Assembly: GCF_018499875.1 (NCBI RefSeq)
Contig: NZ_JAHBAY010000001.1
Location: 868,001-932,000, forward strand
DNA: 64,000 nt
Direction of reading: 5' to 3'
DNA from: Kineosporia corallincola
Lineage (GTDB): Bacteria > Actinomycetota > Actinomycetes > Actinomycetales > Kineosporiaceae
Positions 17,095 to 25,374 of the stretch are shown one piece after another. The translations under genes were made by a program, and so were the position numbers. How positions within the stretch are numbered: the first letter of the stretch is position 1; each line of letters begins with the position of its first letter. Under the pieces are notes generated by a model that saw only the letters and a list, made by a program, of their open reading frames with translations, was not told the origin of the DNA and did not search any database.

Positions 17095-17577
17095 ATGTTC
17101 GATCTTGTCAACGGTATGCCGGTCCATGCGCTCGTCGTCCACGCCGTCGTGATCCTGCTGCCGCTGATGTCGGTGGTCACGGTCGCGTTCGTGCTCCGTC
17201 CCCGCTGGCGCCGCGAGCTTCCGTGGGCCGTGCTGGGCAATCTTCTCGCCGCCGCGGCCACCTACGCCGCGATGGAATCCGGGGAGAAACTCCAGGCCCG
17301 TCTGAGTAATCCGGATTTCGAGCCGGTGGCCAAGGAACACGGCGACATCGCCCAGTACCTGATCTGGTTCGCGATCGCCCAGTTCGTCGTCTCGCTGATC
17401 GTCTGGCTGCTGCTGCGCACCCGGGACGAGTCGCCGCGCACCTCCGCCCCGAAACTCGCCACCTCGGTCGTGCTCACCCTGGCCGTCGGGATCGCCGCCG
17501 TCGCCTGGACCTACCGGGTGGGCGACAGCGGCGCCGCGGCCGTGTGGAAAGACAGCATCGCCAGCACGAATCAGTAG
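17095..17577 (+). CDS. DUF2231-type membrane protein
   Basis: A 160-residue integral membrane protein with four hydrophobic segments. It begins MFDLVNGMPVHALVVHAVVILLPL, a pattern with two His residues in the first helices that is typical of the DUF2231 family, some of whose members are thought to bind haem. Function is not known. The 258 bases before it are relatively AT-rich and hold no other gene, so they likely carry its promoter. Its stop overlaps the end of the convergent rsgA gene by seven bases. Confidence 0.75.
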   Translation: MFDLVNGMPVHALVVHAVVILLPLMSVVTVAFVLRPRWRRELPWAVLGNLLAAAATYAAMESGEKLQARLSNPDFEPVAKEHGDIAQYLIWFAIAQFVVSLIVWLLLRTRDESPRTSAPKLATSVVLTLAVGIAAVAWTYRVGDSGAAAVWKDSIASTNQ

Positions 17578-18608
17578 TCCGGCAGCCCGGACCGGGCCCG
17601 CAGCAGCCGCCGCAGCGACTCCAGGCGGGCCCGGCCGGACGGGCCCGCCTTCCCGGCGTCCACCCAGGCGTCGAGTCCGCACTCCGGCTCGTCGTGGCCA
17701 CAGCCGCGCGGGCACTCGTCGGTGCCCGCCGCCAGCTCGGGGAAGGCGTGCACCAGCCGGTCCGGGTCCACGTGCCCCAGGCCGAACGAGCGCACGCCAG
17801 GCGTGTCCACCACCCAGCCGCCGCCGGGCAGCCGCAGCGCGATCGCCGAGGTCGAGGTGTGCCGTCCCCGTCCGGTCACGTCGTTCACCCGGCCGATCGC
17901 CCGGTCCGCCCCGGTCAGGGCGTTGACCAGCGTCGACTTACCCACGCCGGAGTGCCCGACGAGCACCGTGACCCGGCCGGCCAGCTGCTCGCGCACCGCG
18001 TCCAGGCCCTCGATCACCCCGGGGGAGCGGCGGGTGACCACCCACGGCACCTCCAGTGCGCTGTAGCCCTGGGTGAACTCCGCCGGGTCGGCCAGGTCGG
18101 CCTTGGTCAGCACCAGCAGCGGGTCCAGCCCGGCGTCGTAGGCGGCGACCAGGCAACGGTCCACCATGCGCGGGCGCGGCACCGGGTCGGCCAGCGCGGT
18201 GACCACCGCCAGCTGGGCGGCGTTCGCCACGATCACCCGCTCGATCTTGTCGGTGTCGTCGGCGCTGCGGCGCAGCACGGAGGTGCGCGGTTCGACCCGG
18301 ACGATCCGGGCCAGCGAGCCGGGGGAGCCGGACACGTCGCCGACCAGGCCGACCCGGTCGCCGACCACCACCCCGGCCTTGCCCAGCTCGCGGGCCTTCA
18401 TCGCGGTGACGACGAGATCGCCCCCGTCGTCCATGCTTTCGAAGCCGCCCAGCAGGCAGCCGTAACGGCCGCGATCGACCGTGACCACCTGGGCCGCGAC
18501 GGCGTTCTCGTGAGTGGGACGGTCCTTGGTGCGGGGCCGGGACCCCTTGGGATTGGGGCGGAACCGGATCCGGGACTCCTCGTCCTGGCCCCCTCGGCGT
18601 GGGCTCAC
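17571..18608 (-). CDS. rsgA: ribosome small-subunit-dependent GTPase A
   Basis: A 345-residue circularly permuted GTPase that helps late 30S subunit maturation. It has an OB-fold N-terminus, a P-loop GHSGVGKSTLVNAL near residue 218, the DTPGVRSFGL switch, and a C-terminal zinc knuckle with CPRGCGH...EPEC. The start is a GTG at 18608, seven bases after the aroA stop, so aroA and rsgA form an operon; this pair is conserved in many actinobacteria. The first ~40 residues are basic and probably disordered. Confidence 0.95.
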   Translation of the reverse strand: MSPRRGGQDEESRIRFRPNPKGSRPRTKDRPTHENAVAAQVVTVDRGRYGCLLGGFESMDDGGDLVVTAMKARELGKAGVVVGDRVGLVGDVSGSPGSLARIVRVEPRTSVLRRSADDTDKIERVIVANAAQLAVVTALADPVPRPRMVDRCLVAAYDAGLDPLLVLTKADLADPAEFTQGYSALEVPWVVTRRSPGVIEGLDAVREQLAGRVTVLVGHSGVGKSTLVNALTGADRAIGRVNDVTGRGRHTSTSAIALRLPGGGWVVDTPGVRSFGLGHVDPDRLVHAFPELAAGTDECPRGCGHDEPECGLDAWVDAGKAGPSGRARLESLRRLLRARSGLPDY

Positions 18609-18615
18609 CGCCGCC

Positions 18616-19947
18616 TCACCGCCGCCCGGGACCGTCCTGGGGCGTCAGCATCCGTTCCCAGAGCTGGGTGAACTCCGGGAGGGTCTTGGCGGTGGTGCCG
18701 ATGTTCTCCACCGAGACCCCCGGCACCTTCAGGCCGATCACCGCTCCGGCGGTGGCCATCCGGTGGTCGGCGTAGGAGTGGAACACCCCGCCGTGCAACC
18801 GGGCCGGCCGGATGATGAGCCCGTCCTCGGTCTCGGTGACATCGCCGCCGAGCCGGTTGATCTCGGTGGCCAGCGCCTTCAGCCGGTCGGTCTCGTGGCC
18901 CCGAAGATGAGCGATACCGCGCAGGTGCGAAGGGGTTTCGGCGAGGGCGGCGAGCGCGGCGACGGTCGGGGTGAGCTCACCGGCCGCGCTCAGGTCGGCG
19001 TCCAGGCCGTAGAGCTCGCCGGTGCCGCGCACGGTCAGCCCGTCGCGGTGCAGCGAGACGTCGGCACCCATCGAGTCGAACAGGTCGCGCAGGTGGTCAC
19101 CGGCCTGGGTGGTGTACTGCGGCCAGGCCGGCACGGTGATCTCGCCACCGGCCACCACGGCCGCGGCCAGGAACGGCGCGGCGTTGGACAGGTCGGGCTC
19201 GACCATCACGTCGAGGCCGCCGACCCGGCCGGGCTCGACCCGCCAGACGTCCGGCTCGGAGTCGTCGACCACCACGCCGACGTCGCGCAGGGCCTCCACG
19301 GTCATCGTGATGTGCGGCTCGCTCGGCACCGGACCGCCGACGTGGCGCAGCGTCAGGCCCTCCTCGAACCGCGCTCCGGCCAGCAGCAGCGCGGACACGA
19401 ACTGGGACGAGGCCGAGGCGTCGATCTCCAGGGTGCCGCCGCGCACCGAACCGGAGCCGCGCACGACGAACGGCAGGCGGCCCTCGTCGCTCTCGACCAC
19501 GGTCACGCCGAGGCCACGCAGCGCCGAGATGATCGGGCCCATCGGCCGCACCCGGGCGTGCGGGTCGCCGTCGAACGCGATGTCACCGGTCGCCAGGGCG
19601 GCGACCGGCGGCACGAAACGCATTACCGTGCCGGCCAGGCCGACGTCGATCATGGCCGGGCCGCGCAGCTCGCCGGGGGTGACCATCCAGTCCGCGCCGA
19701 ACGCCCCGGTGGCGCCCGCGTCTTCCACACCGGTGCCCAGACCGCGCATGGCCTGGGCCATGAGCAGCGTGTCGCGCGAGCGCAGCGGGGCGCGCAGCCG
19801 GGACGGCTCGTCGGCGAGGGCCGCCAGCACGAGATAGCGGTTGGTGAGGGACTTCGAGCCGGGCAGGGACACCGTCGCCGAGACCGGGCCGTCCACCGTC
19901 GGGGCCGGCCAGTGTGCTGTCGCCTCGTCGCTCACCGGGTTACTCAT
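18616..19947 (-). CDS. aroA: 3-phosphoshikimate 1-carboxyvinyltransferase (EPSP synthase)
   Basis: A 443-residue enzyme of the shikimate pathway that joins phosphoenolpyruvate to shikimate 3-phosphate on the way to aromatic amino acids. The PEP-binding signature reads [17 protein letters not shown] near residue 28, and the second signature includes [13 protein letters not shown]. Full length for the family with no visible lesion. It is first in the aroA-rsgA operon. Placement close to sigR and the HMCES gene matches the arrangement around mycobacterial sigH. Confidence 0.96.
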   Translation of the reverse strand: MSNPVSDEATAHWPAPTVDGPVSATVSLPGSKSLTNRYLVLAALADEPSRLRAPLRSRDTLLMAQAMRGLGTGVEDAGATGAFGADWMVTPGELRGPAMIDVGLAGTVMRFVPPVAALATGDIAFDGDPHARVRPMGPIISALRGLGVTVVESDEGRLPFVVRGSGSVRGGTLEIDASASSQFVSALLLAGARFEEGLTLRHVGGPVPSEPHITMTVEALRDVGVVVDDSEPDVWRVEPGRVGGLDVMVEPDLSNAAPFLAAAVVAGGEITVPAWPQYTTQAGDHLRDLFDSMGADVSLHRDGLTVRGTGELYGLDADLSAAGELTPTVAALAALAETPSHLRGIAHLRGHETDRLKALATEINRLGGDVTETEDGLIIRPARLHGGVFHSYADHRMATAGAVIGLKVPGVSVENIGTTAKTLPEFTQLWERMLTPQDGPGRR

Positions 19948-20174
19948 CGCTTCGCTCGCGCCACTTCCGTCATCGCCTTCGCCGCATACACGGTCACCGA
20001 GCGATGAGGGTATCCGCCGGAAGGCCCGCCGGGCAGCCCTGGCCCGGAAGGACCCGGATCGGCCCGGTTCCGGCCGGGTTCCAACCCGGTTCCGGCTTGA
20101 GCCCGCCCGCCCCGGGCCGCCCGGGAGGGGCAGCCCGGCCGGCGGGGCTCAGGAAGCTGGGGCGACGTGCGGGC
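19948..20174. other. GC-rich interval with hairpin potential
   Basis: 227 bases with no gene. The right half is an imperfect GC-rich fold in which GAGCCCGCC near 20099 can pair with GGCGGGGCTC at 20141-20150, followed closely by the end of the DoxX gene, for which it may be the terminator. The left part should carry the aroA promoter; I see no clear consensus boxes. Confidence 0.4.
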
Positions 20175-20837
20175 TCAGACCGGCAGCGCGGCGCGGCCCT
20201 TGCGGGCGGCCTTCTGGGCGCGGGCCGCCTGCTGCGCGGCGATCTTCTCGGCCTTCCTGCGCGAGCGGCGGCTGGTCTTACCGGCCTCCTTGGCCGCCTG
20301 CTTCGCCGACCGGCGGGCCTGCTTCGCGGCCTTGCGACCGGACACCTTGACCGCGGTCACCGACTCGGCGGCGTCTTCGCGGGCCTCGTGCAGCGCCAGC
20401 GTGGCGGCCTTGCGGGCCTTGCGGCCGCGGTAGGCCACGCTGGGCTTGCCCTCGGTGTCGACGGTGGCGAGCAGCGCGCCGCCGATCAGGCCGAGCGTCT
20501 TCACGAACGTGGCCTGCTTCTGGCGGCGCAGCTCCGGGTCCTTCTCCTTCCAGAACGGCTCCACCGGCTGCACCACGGGGGCGGTGGCGACGATCGCCAG
20601 GGCGGACAGGCGGGGCAGCCGGCCGAGGGCGAGCAGCGAACCCGCCACGGCCGTCACCGCTCCGGCGGAGCGCACCACCATCACCGGGTCGTTGGGCAGG
20701 CGCAGGGGGCCGGACACCTGGTTCAGCACGGGCTTGGCGGCCTCGGCGTGCGGACCGGGGTGACGTGCCACGTCGACCCCGGACTGGATCAGCGGGGCGG
20801 CGAGCAGGGGACGGGCTACACGGCGGACGATGGTCAT
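20175..20837 (-). CDS. DoxX family membrane protein with basic C-terminal tail
   Basis: A 220-residue protein. Residues about 1-125 carry the DoxX fold of four short hydrophobic segments (LLAAPLIQSGVDVARHP, VAGSLLALGRLPRLSALAIVA, FVKTLGLIGGALLATVD). The last ~85 residues are strongly Lys/Arg/Ala-rich (KAAKQARRSAKQAAKEAGK), histone-like in composition. Such tails are found in some actinobacterial DoxX proteins and may contact nucleic acid or acidic lipids; that is inference. DoxX proteins are linked to thiol and oxidative stress in mycobacteria, which fits the neighbouring sigR locus. Confidence 0.85.
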   Translation of the reverse strand: MTIVRRVARPLLAAPLIQSGVDVARHPGPHAEAAKPVLNQVSGPLRLPNDPVMVVRSAGAVTAVAGSLLALGRLPRLSALAIVATAPVVQPVEPFWKEKDPELRRQKQATFVKTLGLIGGALLATVDTEGKPSVAYRGRKARKAATLALHEAREDAAESVTAVKVSGRKAAKQARRSAKQAAKEAGKTSRRSRRKAEKIAAQQAARAQKAARKGRAALPV

Positions 20838-20960
20838 GGTCCTTTGCTACCCCTGATCCGGGCCGGATGCGAACGGACAGGCCGGAAATCGGCTGAAATC
20901 CGCACTGAATCACAGCCTCCGAACAGACCCGGAGGTGATCCCGCGCCTACGCTGACCACC

Positions 20961-21866
20961 ATGTGCGGACGCTATGCCTCCAGTCGCAGCCGCGAGGAAC
21001 TCGTCGTGGAGTTCGAGGTGGAGTTCGAGGCGGGAGAAGACCATCTCGGCGAGCCGAAGCGGGGTTTCAACATCGCGCCCACCGACACCGTTGCCGTGGT
21101 GGTGGAGCGGACGGCGGTGCCGGCCCCCGGTCTGCCCGAAGAGGAGGTCTCCGCCTCGGTTCTCGACGCCGCCGACGCGCACGTGACGGCCGAGCTGATC
21201 AACGACGAGAGGGCCCGGGCGGTGCGTCAGCTGCGTTCCCTGAAGTGGGGGCTGGTGCCCTCGTGGAGCAAGGACGCCTCCGGCGGAGCCCGCATGATCA
21301 ACGCCCGGCTGGAGACCCTGCTGGAGAAGCCGGCCTACAAGAAGGCCGCGTTGTCGCGGCGCTGCCTGGTGCCGGCCGACGGCTGGTACGAGTGGCAGGT
21401 CAGCCCGACCGCGAAGGACGCCAGGGGCCGCCCCCGCAAGCAGCCCTTCTTCATGAGCCCGGCCGACGGCGGGGGCCTGGCCCTGGCCGGGGTCTACGAG
21501 TTCTGGCGCGACGCGCGGCTGCCCACCGGCGACCCGGCCGCCTGGCTGATCACCTTCGCCGTGATCACCACCGCCGCGGAGCCCGGCCTCGACACCGTGC
21601 ACGACCGCATGCCGCTGGTGCTGCCGCGGGATCGCTGGGCGCACTGGCTCGACCCGGCGCTGAACGACCCGGCCTCGGTGCGCGGCCTGACCGAGAACCT
21701 GCCCGCCGGCCGGTTCACCGCGCTGCCGATCAGCACCCGGGTGAACTCGGTGCGTAACGACGGCCCGGAGCTGATCGAGCCGGCCCCGGCCGACAGCCTG
21801 GCCGGGGTGGTCGACCCGGCCACCGGTGAGTTGCTCGGTGGACCGCCCGCGGGGTCCCTGTTCTGA
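20961..21866 (+). CDS. HMCES/YedK abasic-site processing protein
   Basis: A 301-residue SRAP protein that covalently traps abasic sites in single-stranded DNA. It starts MCGRYASS, so removal of Met exposes the catalytic Cys2. Other family blocks are GFNIAPTD, KWGLVPSW, MINARLETL, RRCLVPADGWYEW and TVHDRMPLVL with the catalytic His. The N-terminal open frame before 20961 is ignored because Cys2 must be second. It is longer than E. coli YedK because of inserts after the NIAPTD block. A homologue occupies the same place beside sigH in mycobacteria. Confidence 0.95.
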   Translation: MCGRYASSRSREELVVEFEVEFEAGEDHLGEPKRGFNIAPTDTVAVVVERTAVPAPGLPEEEVSASVLDAADAHVTAELINDERARAVRQLRSLKWGLVPSWSKDASGGARMINARLETLLEKPAYKKAALSRRCLVPADGWYEWQVSPTAKDARGRPRKQPFFMSPADGGGLALAGVYEFWRDARLPTGDPAAWLITFAVITTAAEPGLDTVHDRMPLVLPRDRWAHWLDPALNDPASVRGLTENLPAGRFTALPISTRVNSVRNDGPELIEPAPADSLAGVVDPATGELLGGPPAGSLF

Positions 21867-21896
21867 GGTCTGAGTTCACGCACCGGCGGAAACCCG

Positions 21897-21917
21897 ATGG
21901 AGGACGACGAGGAGCCC
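21897..21917. repeat. dispersed repeat, copy C (start of hydrolase gene)
   Basis: ATG followed by GAGGACGACGAGGAGCCC, ending immediately before the GTG at 21918. It could be read as MEDDEEP fused to the hydrolase, or as leader DNA whose GGAGG-like bases act as a ribosome site for the GTG. Confidence 0.6.
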
Positions 21918-22598
21918 GTGACAACCACCCAGCCCGAGAGCGTTCCGGAGGCGGCGGACGACGCCGCCGAGGTGATGCCGATCGACACCCCGCTGGGCCC
22001 GGCCCGCGCCCATCTGTGGACGCCGGCCCGGCCCCCGGCCGGCCGGATCGTGCTGGGCCACGGTGCCGGGGGCGGGATCGGCGCGGCCGACCTGGTTGCC
22101 GTCCGCCGGCGGGTGGTGGCCCTCGGCTGGCAGGTGGTGCTGGTCGAGCAGCCGTGGCGGGTGGCCGGCAAGAAGGTGGCCGCGCCGCCGCCCCGGCTCG
22201 ACATCGGCTGGTCCGCGGTGTTCGCGGGCCTGGGCGCCCGGCCGGGCTGGAGTGATCTGCCGGTGGTCGTGGGTGGTCGCAGCGCGGGTGCCCGGGTGGC
22301 CTGCCGTAGCGCCGCCGGGCTGGGTGCCCGGGCGGTCTGCTGCCTGGCGTTCCCGCTGCACCCGCCGGGCCGGCCGGAGAAGAGCCGGGCGGCCGAGCTG
22401 GCCCTGCCCGGGGCCGCCGGCATCGACGTGCTGGTGGTGCAGGGCGAGAGGGACGCCTTCGGCGGACCGGACGAGATCGCGGCCCTGGACCTGCCCGGCG
22501 TCCGGGTGTCCAGAGTCGAAGGTGATCACTCTCTGAAGAAGGACGTCCCGGTGGCTGAGGCGGTGGCGGCGGCTCTGCCCGGGTGGCTCAATCCGTAG
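21918..22598 (+). CDS. alpha/beta hydrolase, KANL3/Tex30-like
   Basis: A 226-residue alpha/beta hydrolase (233 if the ATG at 21897 is used). The oxyanion segment is LGHGAGGG, the nucleophile elbow GGRSAGARVA, the acid GERDAFGGPDE, and the His GDHSLKK, so the catalytic triad is complete. It resembles the KANL3/Tex30 group often annotated as dienelactone hydrolase or 'alpha/beta family hydrolase'. No substrate can be inferred. The start is uncertain because the dispersed repeat supplies an in-frame ATG seven codons upstream. It ends 11 bases before the SigR-type promoter. Confidence 0.82.
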   Translation: MTTTQPESVPEAADDAAEVMPIDTPLGPARAHLWTPARPPAGRIVLGHGAGGGIGAADLVAVRRRVVALGWQVVLVEQPWRVAGKKVAAPPPRLDIGWSAVFAGLGARPGWSDLPVVVGGRSAGARVACRSAAGLGARAVCCLAFPLHPPGRPEKSRAAELALPGAAGIDVLVVQGERDAFGGPDEIAALDLPGVRVSRVEGDHSLKKDVPVAEAVAAALPGWLNP

Positions 22599-22608
22599 GC
22601 GACAGCCC

Positions 22609-22634
22609 GGAATGACACCCCGGCGTCGTGCGTT
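22609..22634 (+). promoter_or_regulatory. SigR-type promoter upstream of sigR
   Basis: GGAAT at 22609-22613, then exactly 18 bases, then GTT at 22632-22634. This equals the GGAAT-N18-GTT consensus known for SigR/SigH family sigma factors. It precedes sigR in the correct orientation, so the gene is probably autoregulated during thiol stress. The transcript would start near 22641 and would include the N-terminal extension of the sigR frame. Confidence 0.85.
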
Positions 22635-22883
22635 GTGCTCGATGCGCAGGCGGTCACCGACCCACGAGCCCGGGCGTGTCCGCCATGTCAATCCCGATGA
22701 CAGCCACCGTGAGTCATGCTCGCCCGGCTTTCAATGGGGCGTCCGCGAAGAGTGAGGAGTGCGCCGTTGCTACTCGTGACGACGGTGGAGGAACGGTCCG
22801 GTGCGGCCGAACGGTCGTCCGGCCAGTCCACAGGGCGAACCTGGGCGGGTAATGCCGCTCCGGTGCAGCTAGGCTCGTCGGTG

Positions 22884-23504
22884 ATGGATGCCCAAGCGGG
22901 TCGCGCACCGGCGACTGAGAACCCCGAGCAGCGGTCTGCCCGTTTCGAGCGGGATGCCCTGCAATACCTGGATCAGCTGTACTCGGCGGCCCTCCGGATG
23001 ACGCGTAACCCGGCTGACGCCGAGGATCTCGTCCAGGAGACCTTCACCAAGGCGTTCGCGTCGTTCCACCAGTACCAGCCCGGCACCAACCTGAAGGCCT
23101 GGCTGTACCGGATCCTGACGAACGCCTACATCAACACCTACCGCAAGAAGCAGCGCGAGCCGCAGCAGGCGCAGACCGACGAGATCGAGGACTGGCAGAT
23201 CGCCCGCGCCGGTTCGCACACCTCGACCGGCCTGCGTTCCGCCGAGGCCGAGGCGCTCGACCGGCTGCCCGACTCCGACGTGAAGGAAGCGCTCCAGCGC
23301 ATCCCCGAGGAGTTCCGGATCGCGGTCTACCTGGCCGATGTCGAGGGTTTCGCCTACCGCGAGATCGCCGAGATCATGGGCACCCCGATCGGCACGGTCA
23401 TGTCCCGGCTGCACCGCGGCCGACGGCAGCTGCGTGACCTGCTCGAGGAGTACGCTGCCGAACGTGGCATCGTTGCCACGCGATCTCAGGACGGTGCGGC
23501 ATGA
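22884..23504 (+). CDS. sigR: ECF sigma factor SigR/SigH (thiol-oxidative stress)
   Basis: A 206-residue group 4 sigma factor. Region 2 reads [23 protein letters not shown], then [24 protein letters not shown], and region 4 has [29 protein letters not shown], all very close to Streptomyces SigR and mycobacterial SigH. ATG at 22884 gives the usual N-terminus, but the frame stays open to 22716 with further ATG/GTG starts (for example 22776), which would make a longer isoform comparable to the unstable sigma-R' of Streptomyces. It overlaps the anti-sigma gene by ATGA. It should direct thioredoxin, mycothiol and protein-quality genes under disulphide stress. Confidence 0.92.
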   Translation: MDAQAGRAPATENPEQRSARFERDALQYLDQLYSAALRMTRNPADAEDLVQETFTKAFASFHQYQPGTNLKAWLYRILTNAYINTYRKKQREPQQAQTDEIEDWQIARAGSHTSTGLRSAEAEALDRLPDSDVKEALQRIPEEFRIAVYLADVEGFAYREIAEIMGTPIGTVMSRLHRGRRQLRDLLEEYAAERGIVATRSQDGAA

Positions 23505-23758
23505 GCAGCTGCAATGAGCCCGATTGCTCCAAGGTGCTCGACCAGGTCTACGAGTACCTGGACGGCGAGATGGGCGAGGCCGAGCTCGCCCAGATCCGGG
23601 TGCATCTCGAGGAGTGCTCGCCCTGCCTCCAGCAGTACGACCTCGACGTCGCGCTGAAGGCCCTGGTGCGCCGCTGCTGCCGCGAGACGGCCCCGGCCGA
23701 CCTGCGGGAACGCATCATGGTCAAGATCACCGAAGCCAGGATCGACCTCAACGGCTGA
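23501..23758 (+). CDS. rsrA: zinc-binding redox anti-sigma factor RsrA-like
   Basis: An 85-residue ZAS-family anti-sigma factor. The signature HLEECSPC gives His35, Cys39 and Cys42 (HxxxCxxC), and Cys9 matches the fourth redox-active ligand of RsrA. In the reduced form it holds SigR inactive; disulphide formation releases zinc and the sigma factor. Two further cysteines (RRCCRE) lie in the C-terminal half. It is translationally coupled to sigR by a four-base overlap, as expected for stoichiometric pairs. Confidence 0.93.
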   Translation: MSSCNEPDCSKVLDQVYEYLDGEMGEAELAQIRVHLEECSPCLQQYDLDVALKALVRRCCRETAPADLRERIMVKITEARIDLNG

Positions 23759-23773
23759 TCCCGGGCACAGAAA

Positions 23774-23806
23774 AAGGCGTTGCTCCCCTGGCGGGGGCAA
23801 CGCCTT
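23774..23806. terminator. intrinsic terminator after rsrA
   Basis: AAGGCGTTGC (23774-23783) pairs with GCAACGCCTT (23797-23806), and CCCC with GGGG inside, giving 14 bp with one bulged T and a four-base loop. CTTCGTTTTC follows on the plus strand and CTTTTTC on the minus strand, so it can serve both rsrA and the bL37-like gene. Confidence 0.9.
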
Positions 23807-23828
23807 CTTCGTTTTCTGGCGCTGAGGC

Positions 23829-23903
23829 TCAGGCGTTGGGACGACGACCGTGGTTGGCCGCGCTGCCCTTGCGCGAGCGGCGCTTGCGACCGCGCTTGCT
23901 CAT
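23829..23903 (-). CDS. 24-residue ribosomal protein bL37-like
   Basis: A very short reverse-strand gene encoding MSKRGRKRRSRKG followed by SAANHGRRPNA and a stop. The KRGRK...ANHG-RPN pattern matches the tiny large-subunit protein bL37 described in mycobacterial ribosomes. An excellent ribosome site (AAGGAG) lies seven bases before the ATG. It shares the rsrA terminator. The assignment rests on recognition of a short but highly characteristic sequence; other 24-mers rich in Lys/Arg would be the alternative. Confidence 0.82.
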   Translation of the reverse strand: MSKRGRKRRSRKGSAANHGRRPNA

Positions 23904-24022
23904 GGCTTTCTCCTTCTCTTGGCTGCCTGCATCCTTTCACGTCCGGGCCGGTGCTCCGGAATCCGTCGGTCGGCTCAGGACAGTCGCCTCAAGACTCGCT
24001 CACCCCTGCCGATGTCCCGGGC

Positions 24023-25108
24023 GTGAGCCACCCTGTGTCCGTGCTGCCCTTCCTGCGGGCGCTGAGCGAGCTGTTCGGCTCCGACCTGCACTGCAAGGTC
24101 GGGTCGCCGCCACGGATCCGGATCGACGGCAAACTGCGCCGCCTCGACGTGCCCGACCTGACCCCGGCCGACACCGAGGCGATGGCCAACGAGGTGCTGC
24201 GTGACGACCAGCGGGCCCAGTTCGAGCAGACGAACGAGGCCGACTTCGCCTACTCGATGAGCGGTGTCGGGCGGTACCGGGTCAATGCTTTCCGGCAGCG
24301 CGGCTCGGTCGGGCTGGTGTTCCGCCGGGTCAACATGGGGGCCATCCCGCTGACCAAGCTGGGGGTGCCGGAGGTGATCGGCCGGCTGGCCCTGGAGCCG
24401 CGCGGGCTGGTGCTGGTCACCGGCCCGACCGGCTCGGGCAAGACCACCACGCTGGCCGGCATGGTCGACAAGATCAACACCGAGCGCGAAGTCCATCTGG
24501 TCACCGTGGAAGATCCGATCGAGGTTCTGCACGAGGACAAGCTGGCGATGATCAGCCAGCGTGAGGTGCGGGTCGACACCGACAACTTCTCGGTCGCGCT
24601 GCGGGCGGCGATGCGACAGGACCCCGACGTCATCCTGATCGGTGAGATGCGCGACCAGGAGACCGTGCACTCGGCCCTGGCCGCGGCCGAGACCGGTCAC
24701 TTCGTGATGTCCACGCTGCACACCCAGGACGCCAAGGAGACGATCACCCGGATCATCGACTTCTTCCCGCCGCACGAGCAGAAGCAGATCCGGCTGTCGC
24801 TGGCCGGGGCGCTGCGCGGGATCGTCTGCCAGCGTCTGGTGCCGCGCGCCGACGGCTCGGGCCGGGCGCTGGCGATGGAGGTCTGCGTGAACACCGGGCG
24901 GATCGCGGACGCCATCGCCGACCCGGACAAGACCAGCACCATCGGCGACCTGATCAAGGAGGGCGGCTTCTACGGGATGCAGTCGTTCGACATGCACCTG
25001 GTGGAGCTGATCCGCGACGGGGTGGTGAGCCTGCACGACGGAATGGCCGTGGCCAGCAACCCGCACGACCTGACGGTGGAGCTGAGGCGGCTCGGCCTGG
25101 TGGCCTGA
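24023..25108 (+). CDS. pilT: PilT-type twitching motility / secretion ATPase
   Basis: About 361 residues. A hexameric ATPase that retracts type IV pili. Motifs in order: N-terminal PAS-like region (FGSDLHCKVGSPPRIRIDG), Walker A GPTGSGKTTTLA, the Asp box VEDPIEVLHED, Walker B DPDVILIGEMRD, the His box STLHTQDAKET, and the C-terminal FYGMQSFDMHL. All are intact. The frame is open far upstream through the rsrA terminator, so the start must be internal; GTG at 24023 is chosen, with GTGs at 24035 and 24041 as alternatives. No other pilus genes are close, and T4P or Tad-like genes are expected elsewhere. Confidence 0.88.
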   Translation: MSHPVSVLPFLRALSELFGSDLHCKVGSPPRIRIDGKLRRLDVPDLTPADTEAMANEVLRDDQRAQFEQTNEADFAYSMSGVGRYRVNAFRQRGSVGLVFRRVNMGAIPLTKLGVPEVIGRLALEPRGLVLVTGPTGSGKTTTLAGMVDKINTEREVHLVTVEDPIEVLHEDKLAMISQREVRVDTDNFSVALRAAMRQDPDVILIGEMRDQETVHSALAAAETGHFVMSTLHTQDAKETITRIIDFFPPHEQKQIRLSLAGALRGIVCQRLVPRADGSGRALAMEVCVNTGRIADAIADPDKTSTIGDLIKEGGFYGMQSFDMHLVELIRDGVVSLHDGMAVASNPHDLTVELRRLGLVA

Positions 25109-25126
25109 GAGCGCCGGGGGAGGGGT

Positions 25127-25175
25127 CCGCAGGAGGTGAGGGGCGGGGTCCCGTTCCGCCCACCACCTCCTGCGG
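25127..25175. terminator. hairpin after pilT
   Basis: CCGCAGGAGGTG at 25127-25138 pairs with CACCTCCTGCGG at 25164-25175, with an inner GGGCGG/CCGCCC pair. It begins 18 bases after the pilT stop. No T tract follows, but stem strength makes a terminator likely. Confidence 0.7.
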
Positions 25176-25332
25176 GCTCACCCGGTCTCGCCGTCGAGAC
25201 CAGGGAGCTGGGGCGTTGTGACTGCCCTCGCAACGCCCGATTGGTCCATTATCAAGTTGTTACATTTAAAGCGCGACTCGTAAACCGTGTGGCGTGAGTC
25301 ACCACTCGTTCCCTTGCTTACGGCAAACGAAA
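25176..25332. other. AT-richer non-coding interval
   Basis: Between the ends of pilT and sodN, the segment about 25240-25275 is markedly AT-rich (TTATCAAGTTGTTACATTT). A palindromic GTGAGTCAC lies near 25293. No gene is visible. A small RNA or a promoter cannot be excluded. Confidence 0.3.
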
Positions 25333-25356
25333 GGCGCCCGGCCGGAGCCGGGCGCC
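25333..25356 (-). terminator. intrinsic terminator of sodN
   Basis: GGCGCCCGGC (25333-25342) and GCCGGGCGCC (25347-25356) form a perfect 10-bp stem with a four-base loop. On the minus strand it is followed by TTTCGTTT, 19 bases after the sodN stop. Confidence 0.92.
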
Positions 25357-25374
25357 GAACGTGGAGAAGGGGGA

